This document shows positions 7,177 to 15,839 of a stretch of 44,097 bases of DNA, in pieces. The stretch lies in the NCBI GenBank assembly GCA_964541225.1, contig CAZIPN010000017.1, positions 1-44,097 of the forward strand, given 5' to 3'. The translations under genes were made by a program, and so were the position numbers. The first letter of the stretch is position 1; each line of letters starts with the position of its first letter. Origin of the DNA: CAZIPN01 sp964541225 (GTDB taxonomy: Bacteria; Actinomycetota; Coriobacteriia; Anaerosomatales; JAAXUF01). The notes under the pieces are model-generated. The model ran no database searches. It was not told the origin of the DNA and worked only from the letters and a program-made list of their open reading frames with translations.

Positions 7177-10100
7177 CGTCAGCTTTCGCGGTGGCCGTCG
7201 CCCGGTCAAGCTTCTGGCTGACCACCTTGGAGACGCCGTCGGCTTGCATGGAGACGCCGTAGAGCACGTCGGCCATCTCCATGGTTCGGCGCTGATGGGT
7301 CACGACGATGAACTGTGTTTGCGTGCGCATGGAGTCGGCGAACGCAACGAATCGGCGCAAGTTGGTGTCGTCGAGGGCCGCCTCCACCTCGTCAAGGATG
7401 TAGAACGGACATGGCCGGGTGCGGTAGACGGCGAAGAGCAGCGCGAGCGCGGTCAGCGACTTCTCCCCGCCTGACATGAGCGACATCTTCGCGAGCTTCT
7501 TGCCACGCGGCTGGGCTATGACCTCAACTCCTGTTGTGTCGGGATCGTCGGGTTCAGTGAGCTGCAGCTGGGCGGTGCCGCCGGGAAACAGCACGGTGAA
7601 TATCTCCTGGAAGGAACGGTCCACATCTTCGAACGTTTCGAGGAATCGATCGCGCATCTTGCGGTCGATTGCGGCGATCACCTTCTGCAACGCCTTGCGG
7701 CTCGAATCCAAATCCTCAATCTGACTGGTCATGAAGTCGCGCCGCTGCTGAAGCGATTCGAACTCTTCCATCGCGATTGGATTGACCGGTCCGAGCGTGC
7801 TGATCTGCTTGCGGATCTTGTGAGCGCGATCCTCGGCTCCCTGTCTATCTTCGACCTCGTCGAAGGTCAACGCGGTCTCAAGAGGCATGCCGAGATCCTC
7901 AATGATCCGGCGTGCGGCCTGATTGACTTGCACCTCAAGTTGAGCGCGCTCGACGCGAACATCGGTCGCAGAACCGTTCTTCGAATCGATCTCAGCTTGC
8001 GCATCTCGAACCGCGTCCTGCGCCTCCTGGATGGTGTTGCGCAGCGACTCGGAGTCCGCCTGCTCAAAATGCGCGCGGTCTTTGAGCTTGGCAGCCCAAT
8101 GTTCCGCACGTTCCTGCAAAAGGACGTAGAGGTCGTGAATAGGCTGGATGCGTTGGCGCAGGAGCTCGAGAGATGCTTCGGATTCCCGCGCCATCGCGAC
8201 GGTGCTGTTCAGCTCCCTGAGCTCAGCGTCAATTGCGTTGACCTGTCGCTTGAGATGCACTTCGCGCTCAGAGACCGTAGCGATCTCGACCTGACACGTG
8301 CCGAGTCGCTCGGAGGTGGCGCCCTCCTCACGAAAACGGACATCGCGCTGTTCTCGGCTGACGACCGAGGCCTCCTCAAGGCGTTCCAAGTCGCGCGCCG
8401 CGCTCTCTATCCGACGAAGCTGAACGCCGACGGCCGGACGGTCCCGAGAGGTCTTCTCCTGGATATCGGCGACTCTGCGGTCCACACCGTCGGCTTCCGC
8501 GTCCAACGCTGTGAGCTGCTGTTCAAGGCGGCCGACGTCTTCAAGCAGCGAGTCGTGCTCGCCGGCAAGTGCCGCGATCTTCTGCGTAAGTTCCAGAGCG
8601 TCCTGCTGGGCGGCGGCAAGCGCTTCCTCGGCTTCGCCGGTGGCTGCTTCCGCATCACCGACCGCTGCCGTGTGGGCAACGATCTCGTCGCGCAACTCGT
8701 TGATTCTGCGCTTGCGAACGAGGACACCCTCGGTGTCACTGACTTGCGTGCCGAGGGTGAGTTTGCCGCTCGGCCATGCCACGGCGCCGGAAGGTGTGGC
8801 GAATCGCGCTCCGCTCTTGTCCGAAGCCGCCGATGCAAGCGCTTCTCGCACATCGTCGACGATGAAGACGTCGCCGAGCAACGCCTCTACGGCCGGTCGC
8901 ACGCGGTCCTCGCACGTCAGCGAGTCAAGCAGCCGGTCGCCCTTCTTGGGCTTGCCGACGAGGCGCGTCCTGACGCCATCAAGGGGAATGATCGAGATCT
9001 CGCCCTCGCTGTGGTTCTGCAGCGCTTCTGCCACCGTGCCCGCCGATGCAGAGTCTTCTACGAGCAAGCCAAACAGATCGGCGCCGAGAAGGCGCTCGAC
9101 CAGGGTCTCGTAGCGCTCGGGGGCATGAATGACCTCGGCAAGCGGGCCGACCAAGCCCGGCAGCGAACGCTCCTGCGCAAGCGCCCACGCAAGGGCTGGT
9201 GCCGCGCTCTCGAAGGCGCGGTCGACCTCCTCGAGCCCGCGAGCCTCAGCGCGAGCGTCAGTGAGCCGCTCACGGCGACCTTCAAGCTCCTTGCGACGAG
9301 ATTCGAGCACTCGAACCCGCTTGTCGACGTCTGAGTCAGCGAGTGCCATCTCACGACGTGCGTGCGACAGCTGTCCCGCGACGGCATCGAGGCGTGATCG
9401 CCGAGCAGACAGGGTCGCCTGTGCGCTCTGATGCTGGTCGCGAATCTGGATCGCGCGCTCGGCGAGCAGCTCCTGTTCGAGCTTGTGCGCTGAGAGCGCC
9501 TGCTCGGCCTTGGACGCGTCGATGCGATCGTCCTCGAGCTGTTTGCGCGCTCGGCGAATCTCGCCCGTCACGCGCGCGAGCTCCGCGTCGGCAGCAGTTC
9601 TGGCCTTGCGGACCGTCTCAGACTCTTTGCGCAGGGTGCCGAGCTGGGTGTAGAGGGCCTTGAGACGCGCGTTGGTCTCGGTTCTCTCGGCAACGAGTCT
9701 CTCGAGTTCGGCACCGCGTTGCACAGAGCGCGTCTCGGACTGATGCAGTGTTTGTCTCAGTTCCGACAGCTTGCCGATGAGGTTCTTGCCCTTCTCCTCC
9801 AAAAGGAGCAGGCCCGCGTCGAGGCGCTCGAGAATGGATTGCATGCGTCTGCGCTGCTCGGACAGGTCGCCGACGAACAGACCCTTCTCTTCAAGCATGG
9901 CTTGCAGCTTGTTGAGCTCGCGCTCCTTCTCGGCAAGTCGGTAGCGCGACAGGTCGATGTCGGCGTCCGCTTCTTTCTCGAGCTTCTCCAGATCGTCCCA
10001 TTCGGTTTGCAGGCGCCTGAGGTCGTCGACGGCAAGCGCGAGTTCGATGTCGCGCAAGTCGGCGACGAGCGATGCGTGCTCTTGCGCCTTGGTGGCTTGG

Positions 10101-10720
10101 CGCTGCAGGGGACGCAGCTGCCGATCAATCTCGCTTGCGATGTCGCGGGCTCGCTCGAGGTGCGCGTCCATTCCCGTGAGCTTGCGCAGCGCCCGTTCCT
10201 TGCGCTTCTTGTGCTTGAGCACGCCGGCGGCCTCTTCGATGAGCGACCGGCGTTCCTCGGCACGCGAGTTCAGAACTTCATCGAGGCGGCCCTGGCTGAT
10301 GATGGAATGAGTGTCGCGCCCCAGCCCCGAGTCGTGCAGGAGGTCCTGGATGTCCATGAGCCGGGTGGGCGTGTTGTTGATGAGGTATTCGGACTCGCCG
10401 TTGCGATACATCCGCCGCGTCACCGTGACCTCATGAAACTCAAGCGGCAGCTGCCCGTCGGAGTTGTCGAGCACGAGGTCGACTTCGGCGACACCGACAG
10501 CCTGACGTGCCGAGGAACCCGCGAAGATCACGTCTTCCATGGCCTGGCCGCGCAGCGTCTTAGCCGACTGCTCGCCGAGCACCCAAAGCACCGCGTCAGA
10601 AATGTTGGACTTGCCCGAACCGTTCGGTCCGACCACAACCGTGACGCCGGGTTCAAGGGCCAACGTGCTCTTGTCGGCGAAGGACTTGAAGCCCTTGAGT
10701 ATGAGCGACTTGAGGTGCAC
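7157..10720 (-). CDS. smc: Chromosome segregation ATPase SMC
   Basis: Large coiled-coil ATPase that compacts and individualises chromosomes with ScpA and ScpB. In the 1187-residue protein the N-terminal head has Walker A GPNGSGKSN (about 31-39) and the Q-loop region WVLGEQSAKTLRG. Two long Glu/Arg/Leu-rich coiled coils flank a globular hinge in the middle (roughly 500-650, around RSLPGLVGPLAEV), and the C-terminal head has the signature LMSGGEKSLTALAL and Walker B PFYILDEVEAALD. The start is GTG at 10720, preceded by GAGGGGG and giving VHLKSLILKGFKSF, the usual SMC beginning. ScpA and ScpB are not in the window. Confidence 0.98.
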   Translation of the reverse strand: MHLKSLILKGFKSFADKSTLALEPGVTVVVGPNGSGKSNISDAVLWVLGEQSAKTLRGQAMEDVIFAGSSARQAVGVAEVDLVLDNSDGQLPLEFHEVTVTRRMYRNGESEYLINNTPTRLMDIQDLLHDSGLGRDTHSIISQGRLDEVLNSRAEERRSLIEEAAGVLKHKKRKERALRKLTGMDAHLERARDIASEIDRQLRPLQRQATKAQEHASLVADLRDIELALAVDDLRRLQTEWDDLEKLEKEADADIDLSRYRLAEKERELNKLQAMLEEKGLFVGDLSEQRRRMQSILERLDAGLLLLEEKGKNLIGKLSELRQTLHQSETRSVQRGAELERLVAERTETNARLKALYTQLGTLRKESETVRKARTAADAELARVTGEIRRARKQLEDDRIDASKAEQALSAHKLEQELLAERAIQIRDQHQSAQATLSARRSRLDAVAGQLSHARREMALADSDVDKRVRVLESRRKELEGRRERLTDARAEARGLEEVDRAFESAAPALAWALAQERSLPGLVGPLAEVIHAPERYETLVERLLGADLFGLLVEDSASAGTVAEALQNHSEGEISIIPLDGVRTRLVGKPKKGDRLLDSLTCEDRVRPAVEALLGDVFIVDDVREALASAASDKSGARFATPSGAVAWPSGKLTLGTQVSDTEGVLVRKRRINELRDEIVAHTAAVGDAEAATGEAEEALAAAQQDALELTQKIAALAGEHDSLLEDVGRLEQQLTALDAEADGVDRRVADIQEKTSRDRPAVGVQLRRIESAARDLERLEEASVVSREQRDVRFREEGATSERLGTCQVEIATVSEREVHLKRQVNAIDAELRELNSTVAMARESEASLELLRQRIQPIHDLYVLLQERAEHWAAKLKDRAHFEQADSESLRNTIQEAQDAVRDAQAEIDSKNGSATDVRVERAQLEVQVNQAARRIIEDLGMPLETALTFDEVEDRQGAEDRAHKIRKQISTLGPVNPIAMEEFESLQQRRDFMTSQIEDLDSSRKALQKVIAAIDRKMRDRFLETFEDVDRSFQEIFTVLFPGGTAQLQLTEPDDPDTTGVEVIAQPRGKKLAKMSLMSGGEKSLTALALLFAVYRTRPCPFYILDEVEAALDDTNLRRFVAFADSMRTQTQFIVVTHQRRTMEMADVLYGVSMQADGVSKVVSQKLDRATATAKADDEHALV

Positions 10721-10820
10721 GATCCCCCTCGGGAAAACGGGTGCTGAAAACGACACTTTCGCGGGGCGAAAGCGTCAGTCAGTGTAGCACAGGGCAAGGA
10801 GCAATCCGTGCTGGCAGCCG

Positions 10821-11561
10821 CTACGATGAACGCTTGCGGCTGTGGCTCTTCAAGCGGCGAAGAGCGGCTTGCGCTGCGGCGGCCTCGGCTTCTTTCTTGG
10901 TGTGGCCGGTGCCGCGCCCCAGCCGCTTGCCGCCGACTTCAACGATCGACGTGAACATCCGCGCGTGCGGCGGACCTTCCTGGCTGATGACGCGGTAGAT
11001 GGGCGCCTGACCGCGTGCTTGCGTGATCTCCTGAAGCGCCGACTTCGGGTTTTCTGGAGACTCGGCGGTCTGCTCGGTGATGAGCGGACCGACCGTTTCC
11101 ATCACCCACGTGCGTGCGACCTCAATGCCGCCGTCTAAGAAGAGCGCCCCGGTAAGGGCTTCATAGACGTTCTCAAGAGCGCTTGCCAGCCCGCGCCCGC
11201 CGGTTCCGCGCTCGCTGTCTCCGAAGATGATGGCGTCAGCAAGTCCCAGGTCAGCTGCGACGCGCGCAAGCGCTGTCCCCGACACCACAGAGACCTTGAT
11301 GCGCGTCATGCCGCCCTCGGGCATGTCCGGGAACCGCCGGTAGATCTCCTCGGAGACGATCAGACCCAGCACCGAATCGCCGAGAAACTCAAGCCGCTCG
11401 TAGTAGGCATCGGGGTCGCGATTCTCAACTGCCGAGGGGTGTGTAAACGCTCGGCGCACGAGCTCGGGGTCCGAGAACGTGTGGCCGGTAATGCGAGTAG
11501 CGACATCGACGGGATCGCCGCTGTCGTCTGGACGGGGGAGCTGCCGGGAAGTTCGTGCCAC
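10821..11561 (-). CDS. rnc: Ribonuclease III
   Basis: Double-stranded-RNA endonuclease that processes rRNA precursors and some mRNAs. The 246-residue protein has the catalytic signature ERLEFLGDSVLG at about 55-66, a second acidic cluster in ALENVYEALTGALFLDGG, and a C-terminal double-stranded-RNA-binding domain (about 175-240) with GHTKKEAEAAAAQAALRRL. It starts 10 nt after fabF and precedes smc by 100 nt, as in the Bacillus acpA-rnc-smc order. Structured leaders and a large hairpin elsewhere in this window are plausible substrates, but that is speculation. Confidence 0.97.
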   Translation of the reverse strand: MARTSRQLPRPDDSGDPVDVATRITGHTFSDPELVRRAFTHPSAVENRDPDAYYERLEFLGDSVLGLIVSEEIYRRFPDMPEGGMTRIKVSVVSGTALARVAADLGLADAIIFGDSERGTGGRGLASALENVYEALTGALFLDGGIEVARTWVMETVGPLITEQTAESPENPKSALQEITQARGQAPIYRVISQEGPPHARMFTSIVEVGGKRLGRGTGHTKKEAEAAAAQAALRRLKSHSRKRSS

Positions 11562-11571
11562 AACTACGCTC

Positions 11572-12801
11572 CTATGGGCGGCCGAGAACGAGCGTCACAT
11601 TATGGCCGCCAAAGCCAAATGAGTTGCTCATGCAGACCTTAAGATCTGCATCACGTGCGACGTTGGGCACGTAGTCCAGGTCGCACTCGGGGTCCGGATC
11701 GGTGAGGTTGATGGTCGGCGGGATGAGGCCGTTCTCCATCGCGAGAACGCATGCGGCCGCCTCTGCGCCCCCCGCTCCCCCAAGCATGTGGCCGGTCATC
11801 GACTTCGTGGAGCTGATGGGTGGCACGTCTGAGCCGAAAACGTTCTTGATGGCGTTAGTCTCGGCAAGGTCGCCTGGCAGGGTCGACGTGCCATGCGCGT
11901 TGATGTAGTCGACATCGCTGGGTGCAAGACCGGCCTGCGCGAGGGCCAATTCCATTGCGCGGATGGCGCCGTTGCCGTCTGGCGCGGGAGCAGTGATGTG
12001 GTACGCGTCGGCGGTGGCTCCATAGCCCAGAACCTCAGCGCGAATACGCGCGCCGCGAGACACGGCGTGCTCCCACTCTTCAAGCACCAGGATCCCGCCG
12101 CCCTCAGAGATTACGAAGCCGTCGCGGCCAGCGTCCCACGGCCTTGATGCACCGGCCGGATCGTCGTTGCGAGTGGAAAGTGCTCGGGCTGCGGCGAAGC
12201 CGGCCACACCAAGCGGCGTGACGCCGGCGTCGAAGCCGCCAGCCACCATCACGTCGGCATCGCCGCGCCTGATCGTCTCGGCAGCTTCGCCAATGGAGTG
12301 GCCACCGGTCGCACACGCGGAGACGGGCGCGTAGTTGACGCCTTTCAGACCGTGGCGGATCGAGATCTGCCCCGCCGCGAGGTCGACGATCATCATGGGC
12401 ACGAGGAATGGGCTGATGCGACTTGGACCGCGCTCGAGCAAGACGGCAGTCTGTTCCTCCATGTAGCCGAGCCCGCCAATGCCGGAACCGACGTTGCACC
12501 CGGCGCGAACCGCAAGCTCCTCGTCGATGTCGGTCAGCCCAGCATCCTTCATGGCCTCTTCGGCGGCCACCATCGCAAACTGCTGGAAGCGCGACATGCG
12601 CCGCACGTTCTTCTTGTCGATCACGGCGCTGGGATCGAAGTCCTTGATGTATCCGGCGAATCGTGAGCTGTACTCCGACGCGTCGAAGTGCTCGATCGGC
12701 GAGATTCCCGACGTGCCGTGTGAGAGCGAATCCCACATGGCCGATATGCCGACGCCCGTTGGCGTAACAACGCCCATGCCGGTTACGGCAACTCTCTTCA
12801 C
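11572..12801 (-). CDS. fabF: 3-oxoacyl-[acyl-carrier-protein] synthase II
   Basis: Elongating condensing enzyme of type II fatty acid synthesis: it joins malonyl-ACP to acyl-ACP with loss of carbon dioxide. In the 409-residue protein the nucleophile is Cys163 in VSACATGGHS. The two catalytic histidines lie in NAHGTSTLPGD and KSMTGHMLGGAGGAEA, and FGFGGHNVTLVL closes the thiolase fold. The start is GTG at 12801, whose first bases overlap the stop of the upstream FabK-like gene (GTGA), so the two are translationally coupled. It is the last gene of the fatty-acid block before rnc. Confidence 0.98.
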   Translation of the reverse strand: MKRVAVTGMGVVTPTGVGISAMWDSLSHGTSGISPIEHFDASEYSSRFAGYIKDFDPSAVIDKKNVRRMSRFQQFAMVAAEEAMKDAGLTDIDEELAVRAGCNVGSGIGGLGYMEEQTAVLLERGPSRISPFLVPMMIVDLAAGQISIRHGLKGVNYAPVSACATGGHSIGEAAETIRRGDADVMVAGGFDAGVTPLGVAGFAAARALSTRNDDPAGASRPWDAGRDGFVISEGGGILVLEEWEHAVSRGARIRAEVLGYGATADAYHITAPAPDGNGAIRAMELALAQAGLAPSDVDYINAHGTSTLPGDLAETNAIKNVFGSDVPPISSTKSMTGHMLGGAGGAEAAACVLAMENGLIPPTINLTDPDPECDLDYVPNVARDADLKVCMSNSFGFGGHNVTLVLGRP

Positions 12802-13757
12802 GCTTGGCCCCTTTCAGCGTGTCGCCATTCGTCGATGAGTCTGGTTATGAGATCGGCAACCGAAGGGATGTCGTGGATTCGCGCAACCGAAGAACCGGCG
12901 AAAACCAGGCCGTTGTCAACGTCGCCTTGCTGCGCCATCTCGAGTTCGTCGATGATGCAGTACTCCTTGTGACATTCCTTCAGACATGCCCGGCAATTCA
13001 CGGTCTCGGGGTACTCGCCCCTGTGCGTGCGTTCCCAGAACGGATTCTTGAGCGCCCTGCCTGGCAAGCCGACTGGGCTTTTCACCAAGACAACGCGATC
13101 AGGCGTGGCGTCGACATACATCTGCTTGAAGGCTGGCGGTGCGGAAGACTCCTCCGTCGCCAGGAAGCGTGTTCCCATCTGGACGCCCGCCGCACCCAAA
13201 TCGAGCACTTCCTTGATGTCGGCGCCAGTCACGACTCCCCCGGCCCCAATCACCGGAACGTCTACCGCCTCGACGATTTCGGGCAGAAGCTCCCTCATCG
13301 GGCGATCGGTGCCGAGATGCCCTCCAGCCTCCACGCCTTCGACCACGACGGCTGATGCACCGAAGCGCTCGGCAAGCTTGGCGACGCGTGCGCTGCCCAC
13401 GATCGGCACAACCGGCACCTTGAACTCGGCACCCCAGGCAAAGACATCGCGTGAGAAGCCCGCCCCGGCGATCACCAGGTCGGCGCCCTCCTCCATGGCT
13501 GCGCGCACGAGTTCTTTGAACTTGCGGACAGCAACCATGACGTTGACGCCGATGATCCCGGCAGTGGCTTCTCGCGCCTTCTTCACCTCGGCTCGAAACT
13601 CGGTCACGCCGAGTCCGGACCCGGCGACCACGCCGACTCCCCCGGCCTCGGCCACCGCGATTGCGAGTGGAGCCATGGATATACGAACAGCCATCCCACC
13701 CTGAACGATGGGAAGACGTGCAGTGCGATTTCCTATTGTGAGCTTTGGCATGTCCAC
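12798..13757 (-). CDS. FabK-like flavin oxidoreductase (nitronate monooxygenase family) with C-terminal cysteine cluster
   Basis: FMN-dependent TIM-barrel protein of the FabK/nitronate monooxygenase family, 319 residues. Flavin-site motifs are PIVQGGMAVRIS near the N-terminus, VVEGVEAGGHLG (which contains the His conserved in FabK), and VIGAGGVVTGADI followed by GAAGVQMGTRFLATEE. Unlike classical FabK, the C-terminal part carries four cysteines in CRACLKECHKEYC, a possible metal or disulfide site. It sits inside the fatty-acid operon with a true FabK only 2 kb away (15840-16784), so it may be a second enoyl reductase or a detoxifying oxidoreductase. GTG at 13757 is preferred; ATG at 13751 is also possible. 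The next gene, fabF, overlaps it by 4 bp. Confidence 0.85.
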   Translation of the reverse strand: MDMPKLTIGNRTARLPIVQGGMAVRISMAPLAIAVAEAGGVGVVAGSGLGVTEFRAEVKKAREATAGIIGVNVMVAVRKFKELVRAAMEEGADLVIAGAGFSRDVFAWGAEFKVPVVPIVGSARVAKLAERFGASAVVVEGVEAGGHLGTDRPMRELLPEIVEAVDVPVIGAGGVVTGADIKEVLDLGAAGVQMGTRFLATEESSAPPAFKQMYVDATPDRVVLVKSPVGLPGRALKNPFWERTHRGEYPETVNCRACLKECHKEYCIIDELEMAQQGDVDNGLVFAGSSVARIHDIPSVADLITRLIDEWRHAERGQA

Positions 13758-13803
13758 GAGTGGAATGGCCCTTTCGCTGGAAGTGGAGACGCTATCGGGG
13801 TAG

Positions 13804-13844
13804 CAACCCGGCGACGATCACAAGGTACGATCGCCGCCGGGTTG
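13804..13844 (-). other. Large stem-loop between acpP and the FabK-like gene
   Basis: Arms 13804-13819 and 13829-13844 pair over 16 bp with a 9-nt loop, 16 nt after the acpP stop. In minus-strand RNA every position pairs (one G-U); in plus-strand RNA the same position is an A-C mismatch. No U-run follows, so it is more likely an RNA-processing, stabilising or partial-termination element than a classical terminator. Confidence 0.75.
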
Positions 13845-13860
13845 AGAATGCCGATAGAAG

Positions 13861-14100
13861 CTAGGCGTTCGCTTGCACGTAGGAGATGGCGTCACCAACG
13901 GTCCTGATGCCCTCGGCATCTTCGTCAGGAATCGAAATACCAAACTCCTCTTCGAGCGCCATGACGAGCTCAACAATGCCGAGCGAGTCAGCGCCCAAGT
14001 CATCGATGAAGGAAGCGTCTTCGACCACCTCGTCTTCTTCAACATTGAGCTGGTCGACGACAACGGATTTCACTTTGTCGAGGATTTCCTCGCGATCCAT
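13861..14100 (-). CDS. acpP: Acyl carrier protein
   Basis: Carries growing acyl chains on a 4'-phosphopantetheine arm attached to a serine. The 79-residue acidic protein has that serine at position 39 in GADSLGIVELVMALEEEF, followed by the usual acidic helix and a C-terminal VGDAISYV. The start ATG at 14100 has an excellent AAGGAGGT site about 8 nt upstream; an in-frame start 9 nt further up would overlap it. It lies between fabG and the FabK-like gene. The strong ribosome binding site and the downstream stem-loop are consistent with much higher expression than its neighbours need. Confidence 0.98.
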   Translation of the reverse strand: MDREEILDKVKSVVVDQLNVEEDEVVEDASFIDDLGADSLGIVELVMALEEEFGISIPDEDAEGIRTVGDAISYVQANA

Positions 14101-14163
14101 GCAGCACACCTCCTTCCGAGAACTCCTGGATGTTGCGATTGATAGACGTTCTTTGTGCGCACT

Positions 14164-14913
14164 CTACGTAAACGCCATTCCTCCGTCGACCGCCAGCACC
14201 TGTCCTGTGATGTAGCGTGCTTCTTCGCTGGCAAGGAAGGCGGCTGCGTTGGCCACATCGGCCGGTACTCCGAAGTGCCCCAATGCAATCTGGCCCACGG
14301 TAGCTGAGCGGACGTTGTCTGGCAAAGCGGCGGTCATGTCGGTCTCGATGAAGCCAGGCGCGAGCGCATTGACTCGTATGCCGCGCGAAGCCAGTTCTCT
14401 GGCAGCTGCTTTCGTGAAGCCGACGACGCCCGCCTTGGCTGCGGCGTAGTTCGTCTGACCTGCATTGCCGAGAAGCCCGACCACCGACGTAATGTTCACG
14501 ATCGATCCCGACCGCTGCTTCACGAGGTGCCGCGTTGCGGCGCGAGTGACATTGAACACGCCGGTGAGGTTCGTATCGATGACCGCCGACCAATCCGCAT
14601 CACTCATGCGCATGAGAAGGCTGTCGCGGGTGATACCGGCATTGTTGATCACGATGTCCAGGCCGCCGAGTTCGGCGATGGACACCTCCACGAGCCCGGC
14701 AGCAGCGTTGGCGTCGCTCACGTCGGCCTGCAACGAGATGGCCCGCCCTCCCGATGAGGTGATCGCTTCGACGACAGAATCGGCGGCCGCAGCCGAGCCG
14801 GCGTAGTTCACCGCGACGGCTGCTCCACACGACGCAAGCCGCGCGGCGATAGCTGCTCCGATACCCCGTGACGCCCCGGTCACCAGGGCGACTTTGTTGG
14901 ACAGGTCCGGCAT
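14164..14913 (-). CDS. fabG: 3-oxoacyl-[acyl-carrier-protein] reductase
   Basis: NADPH-dependent short-chain reductase performing the first reduction of each fatty-acid elongation cycle. The 249-residue Rossmann protein has the cofactor motif TGASRGIG (about 12-19), the NNAG motif, and the catalytic Ser-Tyr-Lys set ending in Tyr156 and Lys160 of NYAAAKAGVVGFTKAAAREL; PGFIETDM follows. Its ATG overlaps the fabD stop by one base (TGATG). Length and motifs are standard. The matching dehydratase gene, fabZ, is not in the window. Confidence 0.97.
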   Translation of the reverse strand: MPDLSNKVALVTGASRGIGAAIAARLASCGAAVAVNYAGSAAAADSVVEAITSSGGRAISLQADVSDANAAAGLVEVSIAELGGLDIVINNAGITRDSLLMRMSDADWSAVIDTNLTGVFNVTRAATRHLVKQRSGSIVNITSVVGLLGNAGQTNYAAAKAGVVGFTKAAARELASRGIRVNALAPGFIETDMTAALPDNVRSATVGQIALGHFGVPADVANAAAFLASEEARYITGQVLAVDGGMAFT

Positions 14914-15830
14914 CAGCGAGACACCTCGTCGACGATTGTCTCCAGCGAGTCCGACTCAACCGAAACGGCGGACATGCCGCCAATGCGTTTCGCGAGCCCT
15001 GCCAGGACAGTGCCGGGCCCCGACTCGATGATGGTAACTGGGCCGTCCTCGGCCAAGGCCTGCATGGTCTCAGTCCAGCGAACGGGTGACGTGATCTGGC
15101 CGATAAGTCGCTCGCGGATGATCTCGCCACGAGTCTCAGGCGTGGGATTGGTGTTCTGGTAGACGGGGACTTTCGCGTCAGCGAATTCGGCGCCGATCAA
15201 GAGATCGGCAAACGCGTCGCCTGCGTTCGCCATGAGAGGCGAATGAAACGCACCCGAGACCGAGAGTTCAACGACGCGCGGTGAGCCAGCGCCGCGCAGC
15301 AGGTCGGCCGCTTGCTTGATTGCATCGGCAGTCCCGGAAATGACCACCTGGCCCGGACCGTTGTCGTTGGCAACCCAGACGTCGTCAACGTCTGCGATCG
15401 CTTCGGTAACCAATGCTCGGCCCAGGCCCAAGACTGCGGCCATCTTGCCCGGCTGCTCGGCGGAGACCTGCGCCATGAGCTTGCTGCGCTCGACCACGAG
15501 TTCGAGGCCGGCCTCCGGCGAGAAGACGCCGGCAAGTGCCAGCGCAGCCAGCTCGCCGAGGGAGTGTCCAGCCACCGCATCAGGTTCGAGGCCTGAGTCG
15601 AGCAGGGTCACGCCCCACGCCCAGTCGGCGAGGTAGAGAAGCGGTTGCGCAACAAGGGTGTCCGCGAGCTTGTCGGCAGGCCCATCTGCGGCCGAACGCA
15701 AGTCGAGGCCAGAGAGTGCCTCGGCAGCATCGAGAAGACGGTCCAGAGACTCAAGCTCAGGGATCTCCTCGAGCATGCCCGGGTGTTGCGACCCTTGGCC
15801 GGGGAAGACGAACGCAATACGAGTGGTCAA
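14913..15830 (-). CDS. fabD: Malonyl-CoA:ACP transacylase
   Basis: Transfers malonyl groups from CoA to acyl carrier protein to feed fatty-acid elongation. The 305-residue protein has the oxyanion region FPGQGSQHPGM near the N-terminus, the active-site Ser90 in VAGHSLGELAAL, a downstream catalytic His in SGAFHSPLM, and QITSPVRW. The start is TTG at 15830, which gives MTTRIAFVFPGQGSQ and has AGAGG about 6 nt upstream; no in-frame ATG or GTG fits better. It is packed between fabK and fabG. Confidence 0.97.
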   Translation of the reverse strand: MTTRIAFVFPGQGSQHPGMLEEIPELESLDRLLDAAEALSGLDLRSAADGPADKLADTLVAQPLLYLADWAWGVTLLDSGLEPDAVAGHSLGELAALALAGVFSPEAGLELVVERSKLMAQVSAEQPGKMAAVLGLGRALVTEAIADVDDVWVANDNGPGQVVISGTADAIKQAADLLRGAGSPRVVELSVSGAFHSPLMANAGDAFADLLIGAEFADAKVPVYQNTNPTPETRGEIIRERLIGQITSPVRWTETMQALAEDGPVTIIESGPGTVLAGLAKRIGGMSAVSVESDSLETIVDEVSR

Positions 15831-15839
15831 CTACAACCT

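Noticed and set aside
7820..9334. A 504-codon open frame on the plus strand opposite the smc coiled coil
   Set aside because: Caused by the biased coiled-coil codon pattern of smc; the translation has no coherent motif.
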